From NCBI RefSeq assembly GCF_002723975.1, contig NZ_BEWO01000007.1:1-64000 (forward strand): a DNA stretch of 64,000 nt. The letters run 5' to 3'. Within the stretch, counting starts at the first letter, position 1. Each line of letters begins with the position of its first letter. This DNA comes from Gluconobacter japonicus (lineage in GTDB: Bacteria > Pseudomonadota > Alphaproteobacteria > Acetobacterales > Acetobacteraceae). The position numbers were made by a program, and so were the translations under genes. This document shows positions 34,701 through 43,665 of the stretch, piece after piece. Under the pieces are notes generated by a model. The model was not told the origin of the DNA, did no database searches, and worked only from the letters and a program-made list of their open reading frames with translations.

Positions 34701-35571
34701 TGGACGTCTCCTCCTCGCCAGCAAGCCACGCTTCACAGGAGGCTTTTGCCAGCGTCCGGACGCGTCCGATGTAGGATGCGCGTTCAGAGACGGAAATCAC
34801 GCCGCGGGCATCCAGAAGATTGAAATAATGGGAAGCCTTCAGGCACTGATCGAACGCAGGCTGTGCGACGCCAGATTCCGCCAGACGGATGGACTCTTTT
34901 TCCGCATTGTTGAAATGCGTGAGCAGCATCTGTGTGTCGGCCAGTTCAAAGTTGTGACGGGAATAGTCACGCTCGGCCCGCAGGAACACATCGCCGTACG
35001 TCAGGCCCTTGCCGTTAAAGTCCAGGTCGTAAACGTTCTCAACGCCCTGAACATACATTGCCAGCCGTTCCAGACCGTAAGTCAGTTCGGTGGAGGGCAT
35101 GACGGTCGGGATGCCGCCAACCTGCTGGAAATACGTGAACTGTGTGACTTCCATGCCGTCACACCAGACTTCCCAGCCCAGACCCCAGGCGCCGATCGTC
35201 GGGTTTTCCCAGTCGTCTTCTACGAATCGGATATCGTGCTTTTCGGGATCGATCCCGATGGCACGATAGCTCTCCAGAAGCAGGTTCTGGCTTTCTTCCG
35301 GGGTTGGCTTCAGCAGGACCTGATACTGGTAATAGTGCTGGAGGCGGTTCGGGTTCTCACCGTAACGACCGTCGGACGGGCGGCGGCAGGGTTGCACATA
35401 GGCGGCGGCCCATGGCTTTGAGCCCAGCGCGCGCAGGGTCGTATGAGGGGAGAGCGTTCCGGCTCCGACTTCTGTGTCATAGGGCTGCAGGATAGCGCAG
35501 CCTTTTTCAGACCAGAATTGATGAAGGCGCAGGATCAGGTCCTGAAAGCTGAGCGGCCGGGTCGCAGACAA
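34693..35571 (-). CDS. glyQ: Glycyl-tRNA synthetase alpha subunit
   Basis: 292 residues. The class II catalytic core is evident in [63 protein letters not shown] and [19 protein letters not shown]. It binds glycine and ATP and works only with GlyS, encoded immediately downstream with an eight-base overlap. It is the first gene of the unit; its promoter must lie in the 335-base gap upstream. Confidence 0.97.
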   Translation of the reverse strand: MSATRPLSFQDLILRLHQFWSEKGCAILQPYDTEVGAGTLSPHTTLRALGSKPWAAAYVQPCRRPSDGRYGENPNRLQHYYQYQVLLKPTPEESQNLLLESYRAIGIDPEKHDIRFVEDDWENPTIGAWGLGWEVWCDGMEVTQFTYFQQVGGIPTVMPSTELTYGLERLAMYVQGVENVYDLDFNGKGLTYGDVFLRAERDYSRHNFELADTQMLLTHFNNAEKESIRLAESGVAQPAFDQCLKASHYFNLLDARGVISVSERASYIGRVRTLAKASCEAWLAGEEETSNG

Positions 35572-35906
35572 TTCGATAGGCTCCGGTTGGCAAAATTGGC
35601 GGCTACCTTACAGCCTGCGGTTCATAACCGGAAGTGAGGGGAATGACGAAGCTGCAGATCAGCGTTCAAGGAGCATTGTAAAAGGTGTACGTGCTCTTCA
35701 GGGCGTTTCAGTGTGAGAATGCGTAACGCTAAAAACGGCCTAGGACAGGCAACTTCTGAGCATGGCTGCATGTTGCATGGTCCAGCTTTACTGACTTGGA
35801 GCGCGAGATGCCGCTGACAGGCATTATGTGCATCCCTTGTCGATTAAGCTTGGGTGCCTCATATGATGAGGGAACGTAACTTCTTCGTCTGGAAGGATCA
35901 GAGACG
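35572..35906. promoter_or_regulatory. Divergent control region of glyQ and the DUF2076 gene
   Basis: 335 bases with no credible gene. Towards the DUF2076 gene, TTGTCG at about 35838 with CATATG 17 bases later is a plausible promoter, and GGAAGGA precedes the start. No glycine riboswitch features are evident, and I see nothing distinctive on the glyQ side. Confidence 0.3.
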
Positions 35907-36662
35907 ATGAACAACGAAGAACGCGAAGTCATCTCCCGCTTTATCGGCCGTGTTGGTGGTGTGCAGCAGGGTGGTGGTTTTAGTCAGCAGCAGACGCCTG
36001 CGCTGCCGCCAATCGACCCGGAAGCTGATCGCTTTATTGCTGAGAATTTCCAGAAATATCCGGAAGCGCGCTATCGCGTGACACAGATGGCGGTTGTGCA
36101 GGAAGCGGCTCTGGCTCAAGCGCAGAACCGTATCCGCCAGCTTGAGTTCCAGCTCCAGCAGGCTCAGCAGCAGCTTCAGCAAGCGCAGCAGAACCGGTCG
36201 TCCGGTAGCGGTGGCGGACTGTTTGGCGGGTTGTTCAGTGGCGGTAATCGTCAGCAGGCGTCCTCGCCGCCTCCGGGTTGGGGACCGCAGGCTGGTGCAA
36301 TGCCGCCTCCGAACTTCCAGCCTCAGCAGCAGTATGGCTATCCGCCGGGATATCAGCCTGGCATGTTTCAGCGTGGCGGGTCCGGCTTCCTCGGCTCGGC
36401 TCTGACGACGGCAGCCGGTGTTGCCGGTGGCATGATGGCAGCCAACGCGCTTGAAGGCCTGTTCAGTGATCACCATTCAGGCAGTGAAGCCGGTGGTTTT
36501 GGTGGTGGCGAGACCATCATCAATAACAACTATGGCGATGCGGGCAGCGATCCGTTCGGTGGTGCTGGAACTGATGCAGGAAATGGCTTCTCCGACTCTG
36601 ACTTCGGCGGTGGGGATTTCGATGGCGGAGACTTTGGCGGCGGTGGCGACGACATGTTCTGA
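35907..36662 (+). CDS. DUF2076 family protein
   Basis: 251 residues. The N-terminal region NNEEREVISRFIGRV and DPEADRFIAENFQKYPEARY fit DUF2076. A Gln-rich coiled coil follows (about 66-97, RIRQLEFQLQQAQQQLQQAQ), then Gly/Ser/Pro-rich sequence, a short hydrophobic patch with FLGSALTTAAGVAGGMMAAN (about 157-176), and an acidic Gly/Asp-rich tail ending GGGGDDMF. The molecular function of the family is unknown to me. It is monocistronic with its own terminator. Confidence 0.8.
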   Translation: MNNEEREVISRFIGRVGGVQQGGGFSQQQTPALPPIDPEADRFIAENFQKYPEARYRVTQMAVVQEAALAQAQNRIRQLEFQLQQAQQQLQQAQQNRSSGSGGGLFGGLFSGGNRQQASSPPPGWGPQAGAMPPPNFQPQQQYGYPPGYQPGMFQRGGSGFLGSALTTAAGVAGGMMAANALEGLFSDHHSGSEAGGFGGGETIINNNYGDAGSDPFGGAGTDAGNGFSDSDFGGGDFDGGDFGGGGDDMF

Positions 36663-36703
36663 CAGGCTGCCCTGTTTCGCCTGATATTGAAGAGTTTCAG
36701 AAG

Positions 36704-36734
36704 ACCCGCTTGGTTCCGCCCAGCGGGTTTTTTG
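36704..36734 (+). terminator. Terminator after the DUF2076 gene
   Basis: ACCCGCT (36704-36710) pairs with AGCGGGT (36722-36728) and is followed by TTTTT. Classical intrinsic terminator 42 bases after the stop. Confidence 0.85.
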
Positions 36735-36805
36735 CTGTTTGCCAACCCGAACGCTTATGGTGCGTTGGCTTCGTAACGTGTTTTTCCATTTCCAGGGGTT
36801 TTCTG

Positions 36806-38329
36806 ATGAGCACCAATGACTTCCGCGATCTGGTAGCCTTCAAGGATCTCGAGGAGGGGCAGATCACCTCTTTTTCCATCAATGGAACCTCCGTTGTTCT
36901 GGTGAAGGATGGCGAGGATGTGCATGCCCTTGGAGGAAAGTGTCCGCACAAGGAAGCACCAATGGAGCAGGGTGCTTTCTGCCGGACCGAGAAGGGCAGC
37001 GTACTGGTGTGCCCCTGGCACAAAGCGGTGTTTGATGCGGTGGATGGAAGTCTTGTTGAGCCACTCGCTCTTGAGCCGCTGCCGCGTTACCCCGTTGAGA
37101 TCGTGGATGGCCGTGTTCTGGTTGGAAGCGAGCCAATGAAGCGTGAAGCACCATTGGACAGGCAAGAGGATGAGAGTGTTCTCATTCTCGGTGCAGGGGC
37201 GGCCGGGATTATGGCGGCAATTACTCTGCGGCAAGAGGGTTTTGCAGGCACGATCACGATGGTCACTGAGGAGAAGTATCGTCCTTATGACCGTACGGCC
37301 CTAAGCAAGACCGTTCTGCTTAGTGAGCCCGAGAAAGCGCACGCTCCTTCGCTTCGCAGTGAGTCTTTCTATGGCCAGAACCGGATCAGTGTGAAGCATG
37401 GAAGAATTGCGGCCTTTCACCCCGCAACGAGAATGGCGACACTCTCGGATGGCAGTGTTCTGACGGCAGATCATGTTCTGATCGCGACTGGAAGCCGGTC
37501 GCAGATGCTGGACCTTCCGGGCGCTGATCTGAAGCGCGTCTTTAAGCTTCATAGCGAAAAAGATGCAGAGGATATTGCCCGCGTGATTGATCCCGATCAG
37601 GCGGTTACCATCATTGGAGCAGGATTTATTGGTCTTGAGGTGGCATCCTGCCTGCGTCAGCGCGGTGTCGGCGTGACAATCATCGCGGATACGGACGTGC
37701 CGATGGAGAAGCATTTTGGTCGTGAGATTGGAATGCGTCTGCGGCAATTGCATGAAGATAATGGTGTAGCGTTCATTTCGGATGCCAAGGCTGTCAAAAT
37801 CTACGGAGACAAAAAAGCCGAAGGCGTTGAACTGGATGATGGGATGAAGCTTCCGGCATCTTTTGTACTGGCTGGCGTCGGGGTGACTCCCGTAACGGAT
37901 TATATCGACGGACTGGATCGGGACGAGGATGGCGCGATTGTCGTCGATCATCTGATGCGTGCGGCTCCGGGCGTTTATGCAGCAGGCGATGCCTCGGCGA
38001 TCCTTCATGATGGTAAGCCGCGGCGAATCGAGCATTGGCGTCATGCACAAATTCAGGGCCGCATCGCCGCGCTGACCATGATGGGGCATGAGACGACCCA
38101 TCTGCCGACGCCCTGGTTCTGGACGCAGCAGTTCGGCAAGAAGATCGAGCTGCTTGGATGGGGTGAAGGGTTCGATAACGTCAGCCTTGAGGGGGATATC
38201 AAGGGGTTCAGCTTCCTTGCGACCTATCTCAAGGACGGAAAGCCCGTTGCGCTGGCGGGTGCTGGTCATGCGTATGACATGGCCAGAGCCGCCGTTGATT
38301 TCGATGGATTTGTGCAGGAAAAGGTCTGA
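36806..38329 (+). CDS. Rieske-FAD oxidoreductase (AIF/ferredoxin reductase-like)
   Basis: 507 residues from ATG 36806. The N-terminal Rieske domain (about 5-108) has both cluster motifs: Cys46-x-His48 (KCPHKE) and Cys69-xx-His72 (CPWHK). The FAD/NAD(P)H reductase follows: LILGAGAAGIMAAITLRQEG, KYRPYDRTALSK, ATGSRSQMLDLPG, IIGAGFIGLEVASCLRQRG and VYAAGDAS, and a C-terminal reductase domain with WTQQFGKKIELLG. The fusion resembles AIFL-type or Nfr-type electron-transfer flavoproteins. The acceptor is unknown. The open frame starts earlier, inside the preceding terminator, which supports the ATG at 36806. aspS follows 81 bases later. Confidence 0.88.
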   Translation: MSTNDFRDLVAFKDLEEGQITSFSINGTSVVLVKDGEDVHALGGKCPHKEAPMEQGAFCRTEKGSVLVCPWHKAVFDAVDGSLVEPLALEPLPRYPVEIVDGRVLVGSEPMKREAPLDRQEDESVLILGAGAAGIMAAITLRQEGFAGTITMVTEEKYRPYDRTALSKTVLLSEPEKAHAPSLRSESFYGQNRISVKHGRIAAFHPATRMATLSDGSVLTADHVLIATGSRSQMLDLPGADLKRVFKLHSEKDAEDIARVIDPDQAVTIIGAGFIGLEVASCLRQRGVGVTIIADTDVPMEKHFGREIGMRLRQLHEDNGVAFISDAKAVKIYGDKKAEGVELDDGMKLPASFVLAGVGVTPVTDYIDGLDRDEDGAIVVDHLMRAAPGVYAAGDASAILHDGKPRRIEHWRHAQIQGRIAALTMMGHETTHLPTPWFWTQQFGKKIELLGWGEGFDNVSLEGDIKGFSFLATYLKDGKPVALAGAGHAYDMARAAVDFDGFVQEKV

Positions 38330-38410
38330 ACCGCGCACGAAGCTTGACATGAGCGGGCCGTCCCGGCTTCCTGCGCCCACTTATCCGCCAGGACGTTGAA
38401 GAGGCCCGAC

Positions 38411-40207
38411 ATGCATCCATACCGCACCCATGACTGTAGCGCCCTGCGTGAACAGGACGCCGGACAGACCGTCCGCCTGTCCGGCTGGGTGCACAGCAAG
38501 CGCGACCATGGTGGCCTGCTGTTCATTGATCTGCGTGACCATTATGGCGTCACGCAGGTTGTTATCCCGGCTGGCACGGACCTGCTGGAAAAGGCCGAGC
38601 GTCTTCGCGTTGAGAGCGTCATTACCGTAACCGGCAAGGTTGTGGTTCGTCAGGGTTCCCAGCGGAACCCGAACCTGCCGACGGGTGATATCGAAGTTCT
38701 GGCTGAAGAGCTGGAAGTCCGTTCCAATGCGGCTGTTCTGCCGTTCCAGGTGGCGGGTCAGGAAAACTATCCTGAAGAACTGCGCCTGAAGTATCGCTAC
38801 ATCGATCTCCGTCGCGAGAAGATGCACCAGAACATCATGCTCCGCAGCAAGGTCATCACCAGCCTGCGTCAGCGCATGATCGAGCAGGGCTTCACCGAGT
38901 TCCAGACCCCGATCCTGACGGCGTCTTCCCCGGAAGGTGCGCGTGACTTCCTTGTGCCGGCGCGTCTGCATCCGGGCAAGTTCTATGCGCTTCCGCAGGC
39001 TCCGCAGCAGTTCAAGCAGCTTGCGATGGTCGCGGGTTTCGACCGCTACTTCCAGATTGCTCCGTGCTTTCGCGATGAAGCTTCACGCGCTGACCGTAGC
39101 CCCGGCGAGTTCTATCAGCTCGACTTCGAGATGTCCTTCGTCACGCAGGAAGACGTCTTCACGGTTCTGGAGCCGGTTCTGGCTGGCGTGTTCAATGAAT
39201 TCACGCCCGAAGGCTGGAAGATCACGGACGGTGCATTCCCGCGCATTCCGTATGCTGACGCCATGCGTGATTACGGCTCCGACAAGCCGGATCTGCGGAA
39301 CCCGCTGATCATCAAGGACGTGACGGAGGCCTTCCGGGACTCCGGTTTTGGTCTGTTCGCCAAGATTGCGGCTTCCGGTGGTCAGATCCGTGCGATCCCG
39401 GCACCGAATGCAGGCGATCGTCCGCGTGGCTTCTTTGACAAGCTGAACACCTGGGCGCGTGAAAGCGGTGCGGGTGGTCTGGGCTACATCATTTTCGAGG
39501 CAGAAGGCGGCAAGGGGCCGATTGCCAAGAACCTTGAAGCTGATCGCGTCGAAAGCATCCGTGAGATCTGTGGCCTGAAGGCCGGGGATGCCGTGTTCTT
39601 TGCTGCAGGCAAGGGAGATGAAGTTGCCAAGTTCTCTGGTGTTGTCCGCACCAAGGTGGCAACGGAGCTGGATCTCATCGAAAAGAACGCCTTCCGCTTC
39701 TGCTGGGTCGTGGACTTCCCGATGTTCGAGCTCAACGAAGAGACGGGCAAGGTGGACTTCTCCCATAACCCGTTCTCCATGCCGCAGGGTGGTCTGGAAG
39801 CACTGAACACGCAGGACCCACTGACGATCAATGCGTACCAGTACGACATCGTCTGCAATGGCGTGGAACTGTCTTCCGGCGCAATCCGGAACCATCTGCC
39901 GGAAGTCATGCTGCGCGCCTTTGAAATCGCAGGTTATGGCCCGGAAGTGGTGGAAGAGCGCTTCGGTGGCATGCTGAACGCCTTCCGTTACGGCGCTCCG
40001 CCGCATGGTGGTGCTGCTCCGGGTGTGGACCGTATCGTGATGCTGCTGGCGGATGAGCCGAACATCCGTGAGGTCATTCTTTTCCCGCTGAACCAGAGCG
40101 GCGAAGACCTGATGATGGAAGCTCCGGCCCCGGTCGAGCCTGCCCGTCTGAAGGAACTGCATCTGGCGCTGGATCTGCCGAAGCCCAAGCCTGCTGTCAC
40201 AAAGTAA
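38411..40207 (+). CDS. aspS: Aspartyl-tRNA synthetase
   Basis: 598 residues from ATG 38411, with GAAGAGG upstream. An N-terminal OB anticodon-binding domain (about 1-110, [20 protein letters not shown]), class II core with motif 2 [20 protein letters not shown], the GAD insertion domain (about 290-410, typical of bacterial AspRS) and motif 3 [20 protein letters not shown]. It charges tRNA-Asp. In many alphaproteobacteria the enzyme is non-discriminating and also acts on tRNA-Asn; that cannot be decided here. A strong terminator follows. Confidence 0.97.
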   Translation: MHPYRTHDCSALREQDAGQTVRLSGWVHSKRDHGGLLFIDLRDHYGVTQVVIPAGTDLLEKAERLRVESVITVTGKVVVRQGSQRNPNLPTGDIEVLAEELEVRSNAAVLPFQVAGQENYPEELRLKYRYIDLRREKMHQNIMLRSKVITSLRQRMIEQGFTEFQTPILTASSPEGARDFLVPARLHPGKFYALPQAPQQFKQLAMVAGFDRYFQIAPCFRDEASRADRSPGEFYQLDFEMSFVTQEDVFTVLEPVLAGVFNEFTPEGWKITDGAFPRIPYADAMRDYGSDKPDLRNPLIIKDVTEAFRDSGFGLFAKIAASGGQIRAIPAPNAGDRPRGFFDKLNTWARESGAGGLGYIIFEAEGGKGPIAKNLEADRVESIREICGLKAGDAVFFAAGKGDEVAKFSGVVRTKVATELDLIEKNAFRFCWVVDFPMFELNEETGKVDFSHNPFSMPQGGLEALNTQDPLTINAYQYDIVCNGVELSSGAIRNHLPEVMLRAFEIAGYGPEVVEERFGGMLNAFRYGAPPHGGAAPGVDRIVMLLADEPNIREVILFPLNQSGEDLMMEAPAPVEPARLKELHLALDLPKPKPAVTK

Positions 40208-40230
40208 GCGTTCCCACTCTTGGAACGAAC

Positions 40231-40266
40231 AAGCCGATGCTCCTGATAGGGCATCGGCTTTTTTTA
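40231..40266 (+). terminator. Terminator after aspS
   Basis: AAGCCGATGC (40231-40240) pairs with GCATCGGCTT (40251-40260) and runs into TTTTT. Perfect 10-bp stem, 23 bases after the stop. Confidence 0.92.
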
Positions 40267-40284
40267 TTGGAAAACAGATTTTTA

Positions 40285-40310
40285 ATGAAAGGTATAAAAC
40301 CACCTTTCAT
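40285..40310. repeat. Inverted repeat upstream of the sugar porter gene
   Basis: ATGAAAGGT (40285-40293) and its exact reverse complement ACCTTTCAT (40302-40310) flank eight bases. It could be an operator or a transcript hairpin, since no gene occupies 40267-40478. Confidence 0.4.
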
Positions 40311-40372
40311 CATTGTGTATTCAATATCATTCGTTTCCGCTCTGGTAGAGCCTCACAACTGTATTTGAATAG

Positions 40373-40384
40373 ACCGCACGCGGT
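40373..40384. promoter_or_regulatory. Short palindrome, possible operator of the sugar porter gene
   Basis: ACCGCACGCGGT has perfect five-base arms around AC, about 95 bases before the GTG start. It is a plausible repressor site in a gene expected to be regulated, but no linked regulator gene is present. Confidence 0.25.
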
Positions 40385-40478
40385 TGTCTGCATTCGGAAT
40401 ATGATTTTGAGAGTAAAAAACTTTTCCAGAGAATGACCGTTTCTTGAGGTATCTGTAGCGATCAAGAAAGGTTATCTG

Positions 40479-41954
40479 GTGAGTAGCACCCTTCCAGAAC
40501 AAAGCGGCGGAACTGTCCAGGACCGTGTGCAGCAGGGCCGCCGGAATGCGTTTCTTTTTGCCGGGGCTGCTGGTCTCGCCGGGCTGATGTTTGGTCTGGA
40601 TACGGGAGTGATCGCGGGGGCGCTCAAGTTTCTGGGCCAGGACCTGAAGGCGAATGATCGTGCGCTGGAATGGATCGTCTCGTCCCTGATGCTGGGGGCC
40701 GCGGCGGGCTCTCTGCTCGCCATTCCGCTGTCCCATCATCGCGGGCGGCGAGGGGCCATGTTTTATGCAGGGTTATTGTTCCTGCCCGGAACAGCGCTTT
40801 GTTCCCTGACATCGTCCATTCCCGTCATGATTCTGGGCCGTGTCTGCCTCGGGCTGGGCGTCGGTTTCGGGTCTTTCTCCGCGCCGCTCTATATTGCCGA
40901 AATCACTGAGAAGAGCCGTCGTGGCAAGATGATCTCCATGTATCAGCTCGTCATTACGGCGGGTATGCTGCTGGCGCTCCTGTCAGACAGTCTGCTGTCC
41001 TACGGGGGGCACTGGCGCTGGATGCTGGGTATTCTGGCAGTCCCTACGGTGGTGTTCATTCTCGCAACGATGCAGGTGCCGTATTCGCCACGTTGGCTGG
41101 CCATGCGTGGGCGGCGGAAAGAAGCGCATACTGTTCTTCAGCAGGTTCGCGGATCGAAGCAACGGGCAACGGAAGAACTGAACCGGATTGAGGAAAATCT
41201 TCGAAAAACGGAAGGGAACGGATTTTCCCTCCTGAAGTCTTCATCTGGCTTCCGGAAAACCTTTGCACTTGGAATTGGATTGCAGGTTTTTCAGCAATTC
41301 GCAGGCATTAACATCCTGATGTATTACGCTCCGCATATTCTGGAGCATCTTGGCTTTTCTACGTCGGCAGCCGTCTGGTGCACAACCTTGCTCGGTCTGG
41401 CCAATATGGTCTCGACATTTGGGGCCATTCTGCTGATTGACCGATGGGGGCGGCGTCCGCTCTTACTGGTCAGTACGGTCGTGGCCTCTCTGAGCCTCGC
41501 TGTATTCGGGACGCTGCTCTATCTGCACGTTGGCGGGGTGTTTGGTCAGATCGCCATTGTCAGCCTGCTCGTACTGTTCATTCTGGGGTACGCTTTCGGG
41601 GAGGGACCGATCCCCTGGACGATGTGCACCGAAATTCAGCCGCTTCAGGGGCGTACGCTGGCCATCGCATGCTCTACATTTGCCAACTGGATGACGAACT
41701 GGCTCATCAGTAACGTGTTCCTCTCCGTGATGGGGGCCATTCATGACTACGGTGTGTTCTGGCTGTTGGCGGGCTTCAATGCAGTGTTTTTCCTGATTGG
41801 GTATTTCTTCGTTCCGGAGACAAAAGACTGCTCGTTGGAAGAGATTGAGGATCGGCTTAAGGCCGGGTTCCCTCTCCGGGAAATCGGACAGCCCAGCCGC
41901 TTGAAGGCGGATACAGCCATGGTTGTGCAGGAGCGTGACTCGCTTCCTGTCTGA
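40479..41954 (+). CDS. MFS sugar porter (GalP/XylE-like)
   Basis: 491 residues with twelve predicted membrane helices. Sugar porter signatures: GLDTGVIAGAL, GRRGAMF after helix 2, YIAEITEKSRRGKM, PYSPRWLAMRGR, QVFQQFAGINILMYYAP, DRWGRRPLLL and the C-terminal VPETK. These are proton-coupled importers of hexoses or pentoses; the QQFAGIN and PETK motifs tie it to the GalP/XylE/GLUT family. The exact sugar is not inferable. The start is GTG with AAGAAAGG upstream. Two inverted repeats in the 270-base upstream gap may be regulatory. Confidence 0.9.
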   Translation: MSSTLPEQSGGTVQDRVQQGRRNAFLFAGAAGLAGLMFGLDTGVIAGALKFLGQDLKANDRALEWIVSSLMLGAAAGSLLAIPLSHHRGRRGAMFYAGLLFLPGTALCSLTSSIPVMILGRVCLGLGVGFGSFSAPLYIAEITEKSRRGKMISMYQLVITAGMLLALLSDSLLSYGGHWRWMLGILAVPTVVFILATMQVPYSPRWLAMRGRRKEAHTVLQQVRGSKQRATEELNRIEENLRKTEGNGFSLLKSSSGFRKTFALGIGLQVFQQFAGINILMYYAPHILEHLGFSTSAAVWCTTLLGLANMVSTFGAILLIDRWGRRPLLLVSTVVASLSLAVFGTLLYLHVGGVFGQIAIVSLLVLFILGYAFGEGPIPWTMCTEIQPLQGRTLAIACSTFANWMTNWLISNVFLSVMGAIHDYGVFWLLAGFNAVFFLIGYFFVPETKDCSLEEIEDRLKAGFPLREIGQPSRLKADTAMVVQERDSLPV

Positions 41955-42041
41955 TACAAAGACGCCTGTAATGTAAGGCCTTGTTTCGGGGGAAAGTGCT
42001 TATGTTCATAATGGTGGCCAGAACGTCTGGAAGATCCCGGT

Positions 42042-42686
42042 ATGTCGCTCCCCGATGAGATGTCCGTTCTTCGCCGCGCTCGTTTGGGCGCGGAATTTCT
42101 GGCCCTTTATGGTGGTGGACCAATTCTTGTTCTGCTGGAGCGTAGGGCCGGATTACTCTTTGGGTTGATCTGGACTGGCGCTCTTCTGGCTTTTCTATGG
42201 ATGCGTCGTGATCGTCCCAAGCCGCATGTACTCAGGGTCGAGATTTGGAAAATATTTGTCAGGTTTGCGATTCTTGCACCGTTGATAGCGCTGCTGACGT
42301 GGTTTTTCTGGCCCGATACGTTCCTGAGCCTGCCACGACAGAAGCCGCTCTTCTGGCTGATGATCATGTGTTTGTATCCGCTGCTCTCCGTCTGGCCTCA
42401 GGAAGTTCTGTATCGGGCATTTTTCTTCCGTCGATACAGCAATCTTTTCCGAAGTATTCCAGTGACGATCGTAGCCAGTGCCGTTGCATTTGGCTTTGCA
42501 CATATTCTGTTTCTGAACTGGATTGCCGTGGGCATGACGCTCATAGGGGGAGTGCTGTTTGCTAGTGACTACAGTCGTCATCGTTCTCTTACCCTGACCT
42601 GTTTTGAACACAGCCTGTATGGATGTCTCATTTTCACGGTGGGGTTAGGACGGTTTTTCTATACAGGTGAGGCGTGGAATCAGTGA
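42042..42686 (+). CDS. CPBP family intramembrane metalloprotease
   Basis: 214 residues, about six membrane helices. CPBP (CAAX protease/bacteriocin-processing) motifs: motif 1 PQEVLYRAFFFRRY with Glu121 and Arg125 (the usual first Glu is Gln120), motif 2 GFAHILF with His154, and motif 3 FEHSLYG with His190. Members process prenylated or bacteriocin-like substrates or act as membrane chaperones; the substrate is unknown. The Gln for Glu change could reduce metal binding. It sits alone between the sugar porter and an alpha/beta hydrolase. Confidence 0.8.
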   Translation: MSLPDEMSVLRRARLGAEFLALYGGGPILVLLERRAGLLFGLIWTGALLAFLWMRRDRPKPHVLRVEIWKIFVRFAILAPLIALLTWFFWPDTFLSLPRQKPLFWLMIMCLYPLLSVWPQEVLYRAFFFRRYSNLFRSIPVTIVASAVAFGFAHILFLNWIAVGMTLIGGVLFASDYSRHRSLTLTCFEHSLYGCLIFTVGLGRFFYTGEAWNQ

Positions 42687-42804
42687 TAAATGGAAATCTT
42701 ACTATTCCATGATGTCTATATTGAACATGATGAGGGGAGCTTATCGTAAGAGCAAGGTTTCAGGAGGAGACGATGCTTTCCTGACCTCTTAACGGAGCAG
42801 ACAC

Positions 42805-43623
42805 ATGGCCAGCTTTACGACATCCGACGGAGCAGAGATTTATTTCAAGGATTGGGGAGCAGGAAAGCCCGTCCTTTTCAGCCATGGCTGGCCGCTCAGT
42901 GCAGATATGTGGGATTCACAGATGCTGTTTCTGGCTCAGAACGGTTACCGCGTGATTGCTTTTGATCGGCGCGGTTTTGGACGGTCTAGCCAGCCTTGGG
43001 ACGGCAATACCTACGACCGCTTTGCTGATGATATTGCAGAACTGATCGAAACCCTGGACCTGAGAGACGTGACGCTGGTCGGCTTCTCGATGGGGGGTGG
43101 GGACGTGACTCGGTATCTGACGCGCCATGGAAGTGACCGCGTTGCGAAGTTGGTACTTCTGGGGGCCGTCACACCTGTTTTCATGAAGCAGAATGATCAT
43201 CCGGAAGGGGTCGAAGCCACCGTTTTTGATGGCATCATCGAAGGTCTGGTGAAAGACCGTGCCCAGTTCCTGAAAGACTTTGCCGTTCCCTTTTACGGGA
43301 TCAATCATGGGGCGAAGATTTCTGAGGGTGTGCTGGGACAGACGCAGCAAATTGCCCTTCAGGCGTCCTTGCGGAGTACGATCGAGTGCGTCAAGGCGTT
43401 CTCCGGGCTGGATTACCGGGAAGACATGAAACGGATCACCGTCCCGACCCTGATTATTCATGGGGATGATGATCAGATCGTCCCTTTTGAGGCCACAGGT
43501 GCCTTGACGGCAAAGCTGGTTCCAGATGCGGTTCTCAAGGTCTATGCGGGTGCACCGCACGGCTTTGCGGTCACCCATGGCGATCAGCTCAACGCGGATC
43601 TTCTGTCTTTTCTGCAATCCTGA
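42805..43623 (+). CDS. Alpha/beta hydrolase, non-haem chloroperoxidase/esterase type
   Basis: 272 residues, no signal peptide. Motifs follow the cofactor-free haloperoxidase/aryl esterase family: FSHGWPLSADMWDSQMLFL, FDRRGFGRSSQPWDGNTYD, nucleophile Ser95 in GFSMGGGDVTRYL, acid Asp in IIHGDDDQIVPFE and His in GAPHGFAVTH. The in vivo role is usually esterase or perhydrolase; halogenation is a side reaction. ATG 42805 with AACGGAG upstream. A perfect bidirectional terminator separates it from the convergent OYE gene. Confidence 0.88.
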   Translation: MASFTTSDGAEIYFKDWGAGKPVLFSHGWPLSADMWDSQMLFLAQNGYRVIAFDRRGFGRSSQPWDGNTYDRFADDIAELIETLDLRDVTLVGFSMGGGDVTRYLTRHGSDRVAKLVLLGAVTPVFMKQNDHPEGVEATVFDGIIEGLVKDRAQFLKDFAVPFYGINHGAKISEGVLGQTQQIALQASLRSTIECVKAFSGLDYREDMKRITVPTLIIHGDDDQIVPFEATGALTAKLVPDAVLKVYAGAPHGFAVTHGDQLNADLLSFLQS

Positions 43624-43630
43624 TCAGCAA

Positions 43631-43663
43631 GACCCCGGCTAGAAACAGGCCGGGGTCTTTTTT
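43631..43663. terminator. Terminator between hydrolase and OYE genes
   Basis: GACCCCGGC (43631-43639) pairs with GCCGGGGTC (43649-43657), followed by TTTTTT. It sits between convergent stops; the U-tract favours the plus-strand gene. Confidence 0.92.
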
Positions 43664-43665
43664 GT

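Noticed and set aside
35572-35906. Glycine riboswitch or T-box before glyQ
   Set aside because: No conserved riboswitch core or T-box sequence could be recognised.
39083-40303. 406-codon minus-strand frame opposite aspS
   Set aside because: Shadow frame that also runs through the aspS terminator.
42709-42792. 27-codon frame before the alpha/beta hydrolase gene
   Set aside because: No ribosome binding site, no pattern of amino acids suggesting a leader, and no conservation evidence.
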